A stretch of DNA of 8,593 nt from Syntrophobacterales bacterium (GCA_021159265.1 JAGGSD010000229.1:1-8593); one strand, 5' to 3'; positions 1-6,643 are shown, counted from the stretch's first letter. Numbers and translations are program-made. The notes: generated by a model from the letters alone, not told the origin.

Positions 1-111
1 TTGGCTCCAGATTTTGTTTCAGGCCTGACGAAGCTGACGCTTTTCTCGTAAATATGCATCCCAAATGCAATCCGGGGACAAGAGTGGAACCTTGAACCCT
101 TGAACGGTTAC
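1..111 (-). repeat. Truncated copy of the GTAAC-ended miniature element
   Basis: This stretch is the reverse complement of 5334-5444, with about 7 mismatches in 111 positions and no gap by eye. It ends at 111 in the tip GGTTAC, which read outward-in on the minus strand is GTAACCGTTCAAGG. The other end lies beyond the left edge of the window, so only roughly half of the element is visible. It shows no coding potential. If it is a complete insertion, the bases just right of it (112-119, aaataaaa) would be one half of its target duplication. Confidence 0.8.
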
Positions 112-139
112 AAATAAAAATTTAGTAAAGGTGATGGAC

Positions 140-278
140 CTGTAAAAAGTCGGATTTCCCCTCCCCTCGTGGGAGGGGAAAAAGGGGATGGGACATAACT
201 AGTTGAAATAGCGGTGTTCTCACCCTCACCCCCTACCCTCTCCCATCAAGGGAGAGGGAGTTTTTGGACTTTTTACAG
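140..278 (+). mobile_element. Hairpin-rich MITE-like element, copy 1
   Basis: A 139-bp element has perfect 12-bp inverted ends, ctgtaaaaagtc at 140-151 and gactttttacag at 267-278. Inside are two strong dyads: cccctccc/gggagggg and ccctctccc/gggagaggg (236-244 with 250-258). A second copy at 7198-7336 is about 90% identical with two compensating 1-base indels. It has no open frame and no obvious 8-bp target duplication. It lies directly upstream of the NRDE gene, so it must carry or displace that gene's control region. It could be a mobile REP/MITE-type element or a repeated RNA-folding module; the sequence does not decide between them. Confidence 0.75.
236..265 (+). terminator. Terminator-like hairpin inside copy 1
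   Basis: A 9-bp GC-rich stem (ccctctccc / gggagaggg) with a 5-base loop atcaa is followed, after AG, by five T residues at 261-265. This is the form of a factor-independent terminator on the plus strand. It sits only about 40 bases before the NRDE start codon, so it would insulate that gene from upstream transcription. It may simply be a structural part of the repeat. Confidence 0.4.
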
Positions 279-304
279 ATGTGTCAAAGGTAAATGAAAA
301 GATT

Positions 305-1087
305 ATGTGTTTGATCCTTTTTTCATATAAATCACACCCAGAATATCCTTTAATCCTTGCATCCAACAGGGATGAATTCTATGAGAGACCGTCCAGCCCG
401 GCCGCTTTCTGGGAAGAGGCACCCGATATGCTTGCAGGCAGAGATCTGAAAGAGTGTGGTACATGGCTTGGTATGACGAAAAGCGGAAAAATTGCAACTA
501 TCACGAATTTTCGAGAGCCCCATGCTGTAAAAGATGATGCCCCGTCCCGGGGAGAACTGCTTATCAATTATCTTCGAAACCAGGACGAACCGACGGCGTA
601 CATTCGAAAAATCAGCAAAAATATCCATAGATACAATGGATTTAACCTTATTTTCGGATACTTCTCTGATCTCTATTATTTTTCCAACAGGGTTGCTGGT
701 GTTCAAAAAATATCGCCGGGCTTACATGGATTAAGTAATCATTTACTTGATACTCCCTGGCCGAAGGTAAAGTTGGGAAGGGAAAAGCTCAATAACCTGA
801 TTTCCGGCAACAATAACTTTAGTATTGAAGATGTTTTCGATATCCTGGCTGATACTTCACATCCTGATGACACGTTACTACCTGATACGGGTGTGGGAAT
901 TGAGCGGGAGAGGCTCCTCTCTCCAATGTTCGTAAGAAGCTCCGACTATGGCACACGCTCTTCAACTGTAATATTGGTTGATAAAAATTATCATGTTACT
1001 TTTGTCGAAAAGATCTTTAATGGCACCCCGGATCAATACGAAAAAAAAAGATTTGAATTTACAATTGAAAACAGACAATCAATATGA
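305..1087 (+). CDS. NRDE (TANGO2-like) family protein
   Basis: The product is a 260-residue member of the NRDE family (PF05742/COG3332), the bacterial relatives of eukaryotic TANGO2. I place the start at ATG 305 rather than the in-frame GTG at 281, because family members characteristically begin Met-Cys-x-Ile and this start gives MCLILF. From that start, the name-giving Asn-Arg-Asp-Glu is at residues 21-24, a Gly-Arg-Asp...Gly-Thr-Trp-Leu-Gly block at 45-56, and a conserved GLSNHLLDTPWPK block lies mid-protein. Cys2 would be exposed after Met removal, as in Ntn-hydrolase-like folds. TANGO2 proteins have been linked to haem trafficking, but the bacterial role is not settled. No signal peptide is seen, so it is probably cytoplasmic. 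The Nudix gene follows 93 bases downstream on the same strand. The Shine-Dalgarno signal is weak (gaaaag at 296-301). Confidence 0.92.
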   Translation: MCLILFSYKSHPEYPLILASNRDEFYERPSSPAAFWEEAPDMLAGRDLKECGTWLGMTKSGKIATITNFREPHAVKDDAPSRGELLINYLRNQDEPTAYIRKISKNIHRYNGFNLIFGYFSDLYYFSNRVAGVQKISPGLHGLSNHLLDTPWPKVKLGREKLNNLISGNNNFSIEDVFDILADTSHPDDTLLPDTGVGIERERLLSPMFVRSSDYGTRSSTVILVDKNYHVTFVEKIFNGTPDQYEKKRFEFTIENRQSI

Positions 1088-1180
1088 CCGGTGTGAAAGG
1101 GACTAATCTACAACAAACACTCCGGCAAGAAGAGAGAGGGTGGGGATTAAATACTTTCAGGATACCCTGCGTACCGAAAC

Positions 1181-1624
1181 ATGTCAAAACATGATTATCC
1201 TGATTTTCCAAGGGTTGGTGTGGGAGCGATTGTAATTAAGGATGGCAGAGTATTGCTTATCAAACGTGGCATACCGCCTGGTAAGGGTTTATGGGCAATC
1301 CCGGGTGGTCATATAGAACTGGGGGAAATTCTTCAGGAAGCGGCGGAGCGCGAGATTCTGGAAGAAACAGGAATTGTCGTCAATGCCCGGGAACCGGTTT
1401 ACACTTTTGATCTTATCGAACGGGATAATCTTGGCAAAATCCGTTTTCATTATATTGTCGTCGACCTGATGGCGGAATATGTCAGTGGTGAGCCTCACGG
1501 CGCCGACGACGCACTGGAAGCCTGCTGGCTTTCATGGGAAGAAATCAAAAAACTTTCCGTAACCCGGAGCACAATAAATCTTCTCAAGCATATCCGGTTT
1601 AATTATGGATCATCTCCCGATTAG
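1181..1624 (+). CDS. Nudix hydrolase
   Basis: The 147-residue protein has a complete Nudix box at residues 43-65 (G-x5-E-x7-R-E-x2-E-E-x-G-I: Gly43, Glu49, Arg57, Glu58, Glu61, Glu62, Gly64). This motif binds divalent metal and the pyrophosphate of nucleoside-diphosphate-linked substrates. The Pro-Gly-Gly before it (41-43) and the upstream strand VGVGAIVIKDGRVLLIKR are typical of small ADP-ribose or (d)NTP pyrophosphatase-like Nudix enzymes. The substrate cannot be read from sequence. Single-domain length is normal. ATG 1181 is the only sensible start, since an in-frame stop lies at 1148-1150 with no start between. No clear ribosome-binding site is visible. It may be co-transcribed with the NRDE gene. 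A miniature element is inserted 17 bases after its stop codon. Confidence 0.93.
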   Translation: MSKHDYPDFPRVGVGAIVIKDGRVLLIKRGIPPGKGLWAIPGGHIELGEILQEAAEREILEETGIVVNAREPVYTFDLIERDNLGKIRFHYIVVDLMAEYVSGEPHGADDALEACWLSWEEIKKLSVTRSTINLLKHIRFNYGSSPD

Positions 1625-1641
1625 TCCAAGTTAATTAAGGC

Positions 1642-1943
1642 GTAACTACTCAGGGTCAAAGGCACAGAGGCACAAAGCTTATTTGCTTTGCTGTTATTAT
1701 ATTATAACAAAATGCGAAAAATCTCTGTCAAATTATACGCCTGACAGCTCGACTGAGCTCGCCGAAGGCTGAGCTCGTCGCAGGCTTGCCGAAGTCTGAA
1801 CGTTCGACTTAGCTCACGCCGAAGTCTCACGCCGAAGACCACAGGCGGGACCGGTTGTTACTTTTTTTACTCTTTGTGCCTTTGTCTTCGGTGAACTTAG
1901 TCGAACCGTGCCTTTGCCGCTCTGTGCCTACCTGAGCAGTTAC
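1642..1943. mobile_element. 302-bp MITE with 8-bp target duplication
   Basis: The ends are 13-bp inverted repeats matching at 12 positions: gtaactactcagg at 1642-1654 and cctgagcagttac at 1931-1943. The element is exactly bracketed by a perfect 8-bp direct repeat attaaggc (1634-1641 and 1944-1951), the mark of a transposition event. Both arms carry gcacagaggcacaaag-type sequence as a longer imperfect inverted repeat. The centre (about 1745-1845) is a GC-richer tangle of gccgaag motifs (1761, 1788, 1818, 1831). No open frame encodes a transposase, so it must be mobilised in trans. GTAA ends with 8-bp duplications are, as I recall, features of the IS66 family; that assignment is inference. It fills most of the 524-base gap between the Nudix gene and fmt. 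Confidence 0.85.
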
Positions 1944-2013
1944 ATTAAGGCAAAATAAGTGCATTATCTGCAATTGGACCCTTTTCTCCGACTAAATTGG
2001 AGAAGAACCTGAA

Positions 2014-2054
2014 TTGTTAATTCATAAAAGTTATAAGATACAATTAGTTATAAT
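2014..2054 (+). promoter_or_regulatory. Possible fmt promoter region
   Basis: The gap between the element's right target duplication and fmt is AT-rich. It contains a perfect TATAAT at 2049-2054, about 95 bases before the fmt start, and a TTGTTA at 2014-2019 that pairs at 19-base spacing with TACAAT at 2039-2044. Neither pairing is ideal. fmt must have its own promoter here, because the miniature element separates it from the Nudix gene. A small dyad, ttctcc/ggagaa, lies just upstream around 1984-2004. Confidence 0.25.
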
Positions 2055-2148
2055 GTTTTCATCCCGATGGGACTTGACACGACAGGGCAGTGACTATTAA
2101 TATTCAAACTCGTTGTGGCAAAATTAATACAGACAGGAAACGACAATC

Positions 2149-3090
2149 ATGAAACCAAAAATACTGTTTATGGGAACTCCGGAATTTGCAATTCCATCCC
2201 TGGAAATCTTGATAAGTAATGGTTATCCCGTCTTGGGAGTTGTCACTCAGCCTGACAGTCCCAAAGGAAGAGGAAAAAAGTATGTTCCTCCTCCTGTTAA
2301 GGTAGTTGCGGAACAATATAATCTTAAAATTTTCCAGCCCGAAAGTGTCAGAGACAAAGAATTTTTAGATACATTCGTCAAAATATCCCCGGATATGGTG
2401 GTATTGACCGCCTTTGGTCAGATACTTCCTCGGGAGATTATTGAGTTTCCACCAATGGGTTGCCTTAATGTCCACCCTTCATTACTTCCGAAATACAGGG
2501 GAGCTGCGCCGATCAACTGGGCTTTAATAAACGGTGAAGAGAAAACAGGCGTCACAATAATGCTCATGAATGAGGGAGTGGATTCAGGGGATATAATACT
2601 TCAGGAAGAAACTGATATTGATCCTGCCGAAACATTTGATGATCTCCACAATAGATTATCACAGATTGGTGCAGATCTTCTTCTGAATGCTGTAAAAGGT
2701 GTTACCAGTGGAACAGTTACCCGAACACCTCAGGATTCATCGCTCGCTACATTTGCGCCCCGCCTGACCCGTGAAACAGGACATATTAACTGGGAAAACA
2801 GTGTAAAGGATATTATCAATCTGATCAGAGGGCTTTCTTCGTCTCCCGGCGCCTATTCATTCCTGAGAGAAAAGAAATTGAAGATTTTTTTTGCTGTCTC
2901 CGGTAAAATGAAAACCTCCGGTGAAAAAGAACCGGGGAAGCTGGGAAAATTGATGGAATCAGGCCTTCAGGTAACAGCAAAAGACGGACATGTTTACATT
3001 CAGGAAGTACAGCTTGAAGGCAGGAAAAGGATGTTCATCGATGATTTTCTAAGAGGGTATCAAATATTTTCTGACGATGTTCTCGAATGA
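2149..3090 (+). CDS. fmt: Methionyl-tRNA formyltransferase
   Basis: This cytoplasmic enzyme formylates the amino group of initiator Met-tRNA using 10-formyltetrahydrofolate, for bacterial translation initiation. The 313-residue length is normal. The N-terminal Rossmann-like formyltransferase domain starts KILFMGTPEFA and holds the catalytic trio Asn107, His109 and Asp145, plus the family signature SLLPKYRGAAPINWALINGE from 111. The C-terminal OB-like tRNA-binding domain (about 205-313) opens with FAPRLTRETGHINW. A Shine-Dalgarno-like aggaaa (2135-2140) precedes ATG 2149. Peptide deformylase (def) and rsmB/sun, common partners elsewhere, are not in view. The gene instead stands between two dispersed repeats, which suggests rearrangement of an ancestral cluster; that last point is inference. 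Confidence 0.97.
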   Translation: MKPKILFMGTPEFAIPSLEILISNGYPVLGVVTQPDSPKGRGKKYVPPPVKVVAEQYNLKIFQPESVRDKEFLDTFVKISPDMVVLTAFGQILPREIIEFPPMGCLNVHPSLLPKYRGAAPINWALINGEEKTGVTIMLMNEGVDSGDIILQEETDIDPAETFDDLHNRLSQIGADLLLNAVKGVTSGTVTRTPQDSSLATFAPRLTRETGHINWENSVKDIINLIRGLSSSPGAYSFLREKKLKIFFAVSGKMKTSGEKEPGKLGKLMESGLQVTAKDGHVYIQEVQLEGRKRMFIDDFLRGYQIFSDDVLE

Positions 3091-3130
3091 GGATTGTGAG
3101 CATTTTTCGACCCTTAGCCTCTTTAGGCGC

Positions 3131-3402
3131 TTAATCGTAAAGTTCGTGCAAAATTGGCAAAAGAATTTCTTTATGGCTGATAAGTCCTTGCAAAACTTAA
3201 ATCCGAATATCGAATTTCGAAACTCGAAACAATATCGAATGACAAAAATACAAATATCTAAACGGGAAAGAGTTAAACTTTTTACAATAAAGTTAATGCC
3301 ACTTCTGTGGCGTTGATGTTTTGAACATTTGAATATTAGAAATTCGGATTTGTTTCGCATTTAGTGCTTCGAATTTCGAATTTCCAGTTTATCTGGGTTA
3401 GG
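3131..3402 (+). repeat. 272-bp dispersed direct repeat, copy 1
   Basis: It aligns without gaps to 8297-8568 with 6 mismatches in 272 positions (about 98%). It is AT-rich, without an open frame common to both copies, and has internal symmetry. Motifs such as aaatccgaatatcgaa near the left recur inverted near the right, and a small hairpin (aatgccac ttct gtggcgtt, 3295-3314) lies in the middle. Its right edge stops 11 bases before the DUF3047 TTG start, so any promoter for that gene probably lies inside it. It fills nearly all of the 323-base gap after fmt; only about 40 bases (3091-3130) are unassigned. No clear fmt terminator is visible. Confidence 0.9.
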
Positions 3403-3413
3403 ATTAGAGAGCT

Positions 3414-4208
3414 TTGAAAGTGAAAAGGCAGACACAAGATCTAAAATACAATCCTGTTCCCTTGTACTTCTATCCATTTTTAATAGTAATTTTCGTCGCA
3501 TGTATGTCGGCGACTTATGGAAGCGAACAGTCGATACTCGTCGGCTTTATAACGGGGAAAAACCTGAAGTCTGCTCCCGAGGGATGGGAATCGCTTACTT
3601 ATCTTGGTAAAGCCAAAAATGATATGTCATTAATTAAAGAAGGGAAGCGAACAGTACTGTATGTTAAAAGCCTGAACAGTGCATCAGCTCTCTTAAAGAG
3701 GCTTGATGTCGATCCTGAAAGTTTTCCCATTCTCGCATGGCGCTGGAAGGTTAACCGGACTGTCGGAATGGCCATTGAAAGCCTGAAAGATAGAAATGAC
3801 TGTGCAGCCAGAGTCCGCGTCATCTTTGGAAATGGGCAAACTGAATCAGTAGAAGAGAATCCGGAAATTAAGAAAATTATCAAATACCTTGGCGTTAAAG
3901 TACCCCGCATGGAACCATCCGGGTTCAAAATTGACTACATCTGGGGAAATCATGCCCCCAAAGGCGAAATAATAGACTATCCTGGATCAAGGAACCATAA
4001 GGTAGTAATTGTGGAGAGGGGAAATACCAAAGCAAATCGGTGGATATGGGAAGAACGAAATCTTATTGAAGACTTTCGTCGAATGTTTAAAGGCGATCCT
4101 CCAAAACTTACAGGAATTGTCATTTTATCAGATACCGATCAGACCAACGAGGGGGTGGAGGCCTGTTACAGTAGTATCGTTTTAATGCAACCCATCAAAC
4201 AGCCATAA
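3414..4208 (+). CDS. Exported DUF3047 family protein
   Basis: The family is recognised from several blocks: FPILAWRWKV (104-113), the Asp129...Arg133 pair (DCAARVRVIF), IDYIWGN (173-179), VVIVERG (197-203), EERNLIEDFRRMFKGDPP (213-230) and ILSDTDQTNEGVEACY (237-252). DUF3047 has no established biochemical function. The N-terminus is a basic segment followed by a hydrophobic stretch (about 17-33), so the protein is exported or membrane-anchored. Cys30 in a Phe-Val-Ala-Cys context might be a weak lipobox; otherwise signal-peptidase cleavage near Gly36 is plausible. The start is uncertain between TTG 3414 and GTG 3420; the latter has better spacing to gagag at 3406-3410. The 264-residue length is consistent with a full-length member. 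No operon partner adjoins it. Confidence 0.85.
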   Translation: MKVKRQTQDLKYNPVPLYFYPFLIVIFVACMSATYGSEQSILVGFITGKNLKSAPEGWESLTYLGKAKNDMSLIKEGKRTVLYVKSLNSASALLKRLDVDPESFPILAWRWKVNRTVGMAIESLKDRNDCAARVRVIFGNGQTESVEENPEIKKIIKYLGVKVPRMEPSGFKIDYIWGNHAPKGEIIDYPGSRNHKVVIVERGNTKANRWIWEERNLIEDFRRMFKGDPPKLTGIVILSDTDQTNEGVEACYSSIVLMQPIKQP

Positions 4209-4397
4209 AATTTGAAGCCGAAGGCGCAATCCATTATGCAGGATTGCTGGATAAAGTTACAATCCTGTTGCATGGTTCCAGAAAACGGAGCATACAAGTC
4301 TGGATGAGAGATAACGGGGAAAGTGTTTTGATGATTTAACAAGGAAGGTTATTTGCTGTTATATTGTGTCTTTTATTCTTCTATTGAATTAAAATTC
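4209..4397 (+). other. Intergenic region with an unexplained open tail
   Basis: After the DUF3047 stop, a different frame stays open from 4211 to a stop at 4337-4339. Its translation is protein-like near the end (SIQVWMRDNGESVLMI), but there is no ATG start with a ribosome-binding site at its head. A dyad gcaatcc/ggattgc lies within it (about 4226-4247) and is not followed by a T-run. It could be the degraded end of a lost gene or chance. Nothing else recognisable lies here before the promoter of the next gene. Confidence 0.25.
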
Positions 4398-4426
4398 TTG
4401 CCCAGGCTATAGTCTTGTGCTATTTT
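4398..4426 (+). promoter_or_regulatory. Sigma70-type promoter for the TPR/OmpA gene
   Basis: TTGCCC (4398-4403) and TATTTT (4421-4426) are separated by exactly 17 bases, and the -10 is preceded by TGC, giving an extended -10 form. Each hexamer matches consensus at 4 of 6 positions. The expected transcript start is about 40 bases before the strong ribosome-binding site gaggtgag (4463-4470) of the gene at 4473. Confidence 0.45.
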
Positions 4427-4472
4427 GCCGATAATAGTTGTGTAATCTTTAAAATATCAGTCGAGGTGAGTT

Positions 4473-5288
4473 ATGAAAAAGATTCAAATTTGCTTTATTT
4501 GTGTTCTTGTATTTTTTCTATCGTGTCAAACTGTTTTGGCAAAAGGAAGTGTATCGGCTGAAGAATGGTTTGAGAGAGGCATGAAGTATGAAAAACAAAA
4601 TGTCTATGATGAAGCTGTCAAAATGTATACAAATGCAATCGAGATCAACGATAAATACGTAGAAGCATATTTTAGAAGAGGTAAAATGTATTTTTTGCAG
4701 CATCCAAGCAATTGTATAGAGGCTATTAGAGATTATACTAAAGTCGTAGAGCTGGCCCCTGAGTATGCCGATGCCTATTATCAGCGTGGGCTGTTGTATC
4801 TCTATAAGATTGATAATGAAAAGGCAAAGGCAGATATGGAAACGGCTGCTGGTCTGGGACATAAGAAAGCACAGAAATGGCTTAATCCAAAACCGGAAGA
4901 GGAAAAGATAAAATACATCGATTTAAGTAATTACATACCATCAAAAAAAGAGCCTATGGTTCATTTTGATTTTAATCGTGCTGAAATTAAAGCTCCCTAT
5001 TATTCCTTACTTGATGAGATTGGCAGGGTCTTAAAAGAAAATCTCGCCAAAGCGAAAATTGTTGTGGCGGGTTACGCTGACAGTACGGGTACGGAGAAGT
5101 ACAACAAGGATCTTTCCCTGAGAAGAGCAAAGGCCGTTCAAGAATACCTGTCAGAAAGACACGGAATAGCTCTCAAACGCATTATCATGAAGGGCTACGG
5201 TGAAAATAGCCCGATTGCCTCGAATGAGTCAGAGGAAGGACGAACCCTGAATCGCCGCGTTGAGATGCTGGGAGTCAAAGGACTTTAA
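4473..5288 (+). CDS. TPR and OmpA-C domain envelope protein
   Basis: The 271-residue protein is exported. It has an MKKI basic start, a hydrophobic core (6-16), and either a type I site after VLA (residue 23) or a weak lipobox ending at Cys18. Residues 29-136 form about three tetratricopeptide repeats (WFERGMKYEKQNVYDEAVKM, AYFRRGKMYF, AYYQRGLLYLY). After a charged linker (137-161), an OmpA C-terminal domain spans about 162-266. Its landmarks are HFDFNRAEI, GYADSTG (200-206), LSLRRAKAV (214-222) and NRRVE (260-264), including the Asp203 and Arg residues that bind the diaminopimelate of peptidoglycan in this family. It probably sits in the periplasm or outer membrane, tethered to the cell wall, with the TPRs available for a protein partner that cannot be identified here. 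ATG 4473 has a strong Shine-Dalgarno sequence. It is monocistronic in appearance. Confidence 0.93.
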   Translation: MKKIQICFICVLVFFLSCQTVLAKGSVSAEEWFERGMKYEKQNVYDEAVKMYTNAIEINDKYVEAYFRRGKMYFLQHPSNCIEAIRDYTKVVELAPEYADAYYQRGLLYLYKIDNEKAKADMETAAGLGHKKAQKWLNPKPEEEKIKYIDLSNYIPSKKEPMVHFDFNRAEIKAPYYSLLDEIGRVLKENLAKAKIVVAGYADSTGTEKYNKDLSLRRAKAVQEYLSERHGIALKRIIMKGYGENSPIASNESEEGRTLNRRVEMLGVKGL

Positions 5289-5296
5289 AGTCTTTT
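5277..5296 (+). terminator. Weak hairpin at the end of the TPR/OmpA gene
   Basis: The segment aaaggactttaaagtctttt is a near-perfect 20-base palindrome that overlaps the stop codon and ends in four T residues. A further T6 run follows at about 5314-5319. The stem is AT-rich and would be weak, so this is only a candidate terminator. Confidence 0.3.
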
Positions 5297-5333
5297 CCTC
5301 AGCAACTGCGGCGTTTTTTGAAAAACAAAAATC

Positions 5334-5545
5334 GTAACTGTTCAAGGGTTCAAGGTTCCATTCTTGTCCCCGGACTGCATTTGGAATACGTATTTACGAG
5401 AAAAGCGTCAGCTTCGTCAGGCCTGAAACAAAATCCGGAGCCAAATCGGCAATTATTTGCGAAAATGAACATTTTTGACGAGGACTTCAGGTCTTTAATG
5501 CTGCCTTTGCCCTGAACACTGAACCATGAACCTGTGAACGGTTAC
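5334..5545 (+). mobile_element. 212-bp GTAAC-ended MITE with near-perfect target duplication
   Basis: The left end, starting gtaactgttcaagggttcaa, and the reverse complement of the right end, starting gtaaccgttcacaggttcat, match at about 21 of 25 positions. It is bracketed by caaaaatc (5326-5333) and gaaaaatc (5546-5553), an 8-bp direct repeat with one mismatch. The first 111 bases recur inverted at 1-111. There is no transposase. A 65-codon open frame inside it is repeat-derived and I do not regard it as a gene. Its outermost bases GTAACTG(C/T)TCA agree with those of the element at 1642-1943, although the interiors differ. Confidence 0.8.
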
Positions 5546-5580
5546 GAAAAATCTAATCGCGAAAACACTAAAAGATTAAG

Positions 5581-5610
5581 CATTCGGGTCGGGGTTACCC
5601 CCGCCCGATG
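5581..5610. terminator. Bidirectional terminator hairpin between convergent genes
   Basis: A strong, GC-rich dyad occupies cattcgggtcggggttac to gcccgatg: cat/atg, cggg/cccg and cgggg/cccc(g) pairings around a ttac loop, with one bulge. Plus-strand readout continues tttctatct and minus-strand readout continues cttaatctttt, so both sides are U-rich though not uniform. It lies 32 bases after the minus-strand COG1237 gene and after the plus-strand OmpA gene, where a shared terminator is expected. Confidence 0.5.
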
Positions 5611-5641
5611 TTTCTATCTAATCCGCCATTACCATTGATCT

Positions 5642-6598
5642 TTATGCGTCGAAAGTCAACCTTGTGCCGGACATATTGAGAATAAACTGATCCGGCATGT
5701 GGTTTTCTATGTGAACAGATGCTTTTCTACCCGTGCAGTGACACGGAATGACATACACAGGATTGATTTTTTTCAATTCTTCCACTGTTTGACCTATTAT
5801 AGGCTCAAAAAGAGGACCTCCGAGGTGAAATCCACCCATGACAACATGAACCTTATCGATTTCCGTAATTGATTTCGCGTAATTAACCGAATTGACGATA
5901 CCCGAGTGGGCGCAACCGGAAAGGACAACAAGGCCTTTCCCCCTGAGATTCATCACGATAGATGTATCATCCTCTATAGGATCCCATTTTTCAATACCAT
6001 TCTCCATAAAATAAGCATTAGGCATTCCTTTTTCAAATGTTGTTTTGCGCTCAATTTCACCTAAAAACAACACATTCCCATCCAAAAGACTATAAGGCCT
6101 TTTCGTTTCTACGAGCTTAACACCAGCCTTCTCTACCCTTTCTCTGGTAAATTCTGGAATGTCTGCCTTGAGATCATCACTGATCTTGATATATCTGGGA
6201 TACTTAAAAACATATGGGTGAACGACCAGTTTAATCTCCTTCTTCCCAATCATTTTAACGAGGCTTTCAAGACCACCAAAATGATCATAATGGCCGTGAG
6301 ACAGGGCCATAACCTCAATCTCACGCATATCTACATCAAGCACCCTGGCATTATGGGCCGCACCATCTTCAGAAATACCAAAATCAAACAACATTGTTTT
6401 TGTTTTGCCATCCCTCGTTGTTTTAACAATTGCCGAAAACCCATGCTCCGCCCGCACAGACTTTCCTACTGTTCCACGTAGAAGGTTTCTGGCTCGTGAA
6501 ATTATCTCACCATTATCAGTCGCGGTAATATCGATATAATTATCCTGTAATGTTAGTATTTCAACCCTGTCTATTTCTTGTAGGACGATACTTGCCAT
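5642..6598 (-). CDS. COG1237 metallo-beta-lactamase-fold hydrolase (DHPS-like)
   Basis: The 318-residue metallo-beta-lactamase-fold protein has the metal motif Ser-His-Gly-His-Tyr-Asp-His at 100-106 (H101, H103, D105, H106), SGCAHSGIVN (227-236, His231), GGFHLGGP (255-262, His258) and IPCHCTG (284-290, His287). These blocks identify the COG1237 / DHPS-like subgroup. It includes the archaeal enzyme that condenses the dihydropterin and ribofuranosyl-aminobenzene halves in methanopterin biosynthesis, and bacterial members of unproven function. Length is typical. No signal peptide is present, so it is cytoplasmic. ATG at 6598 is preceded on the minus strand by an excellent Shine-Dalgarno sequence (agggggaa, about 6604-6611). 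groES lies 268 bases upstream, so co-transcription is uncertain. No other pterin genes are in view, and an actual role in methanopterin synthesis is not supported by context. Confidence 0.88.
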   Translation of the reverse strand: MASIVLQEIDRVEILTLQDNYIDITATDNGEIISRARNLLRGTVGKSVRAEHGFSAIVKTTRDGKTKTMLFDFGISEDGAAHNARVLDVDMREIEVMALSHGHYDHFGGLESLVKMIGKKEIKLVVHPYVFKYPRYIKISDDLKADIPEFTRERVEKAGVKLVETKRPYSLLDGNVLFLGEIERKTTFEKGMPNAYFMENGIEKWDPIEDDTSIVMNLRGKGLVVLSGCAHSGIVNSVNYAKSITEIDKVHVVMGGFHLGGPLFEPIIGQTVEELKKINPVYVIPCHCTGRKASVHIENHMPDQFILNMSGTRLTFDA

Positions 6599-6643
6599 GC
6601 GTTTCCCCCTGATTCCTCGGATTCACAGATTCATTCGCTGCTA

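Noticed and set aside
134..284. 8-bp target duplication around the hairpin-rich element
   Set aside because: Although the ends start GTAA, the 8 bases outside either end do not match in direct orientation at either copy.
281..304. GTG 281 as the NRDE start
   Set aside because: The family consistently begins Met-Cys, which is met at ATG 305. The GTG lies 3 bases from the repeat's end.
303..706. Minus-strand open frames opposite the NRDE gene
   Set aside because: They are antisense shadows of a clearly conserved coding sequence and have no family resemblance.
3077..3316. 79-codon frame overlapping the fmt end and the 272-bp repeat
   Set aside because: It spans the junction between a gene and a dispersed repeat, and the partner repeat copy lies in a different context.
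5318..5515. 65-codon plus-strand open frame inside the 5334-5545 element
   Set aside because: It lies almost wholly within a miniature element whose other copy (1-111) is not under coding constraint, and its translation resembles no protein family.
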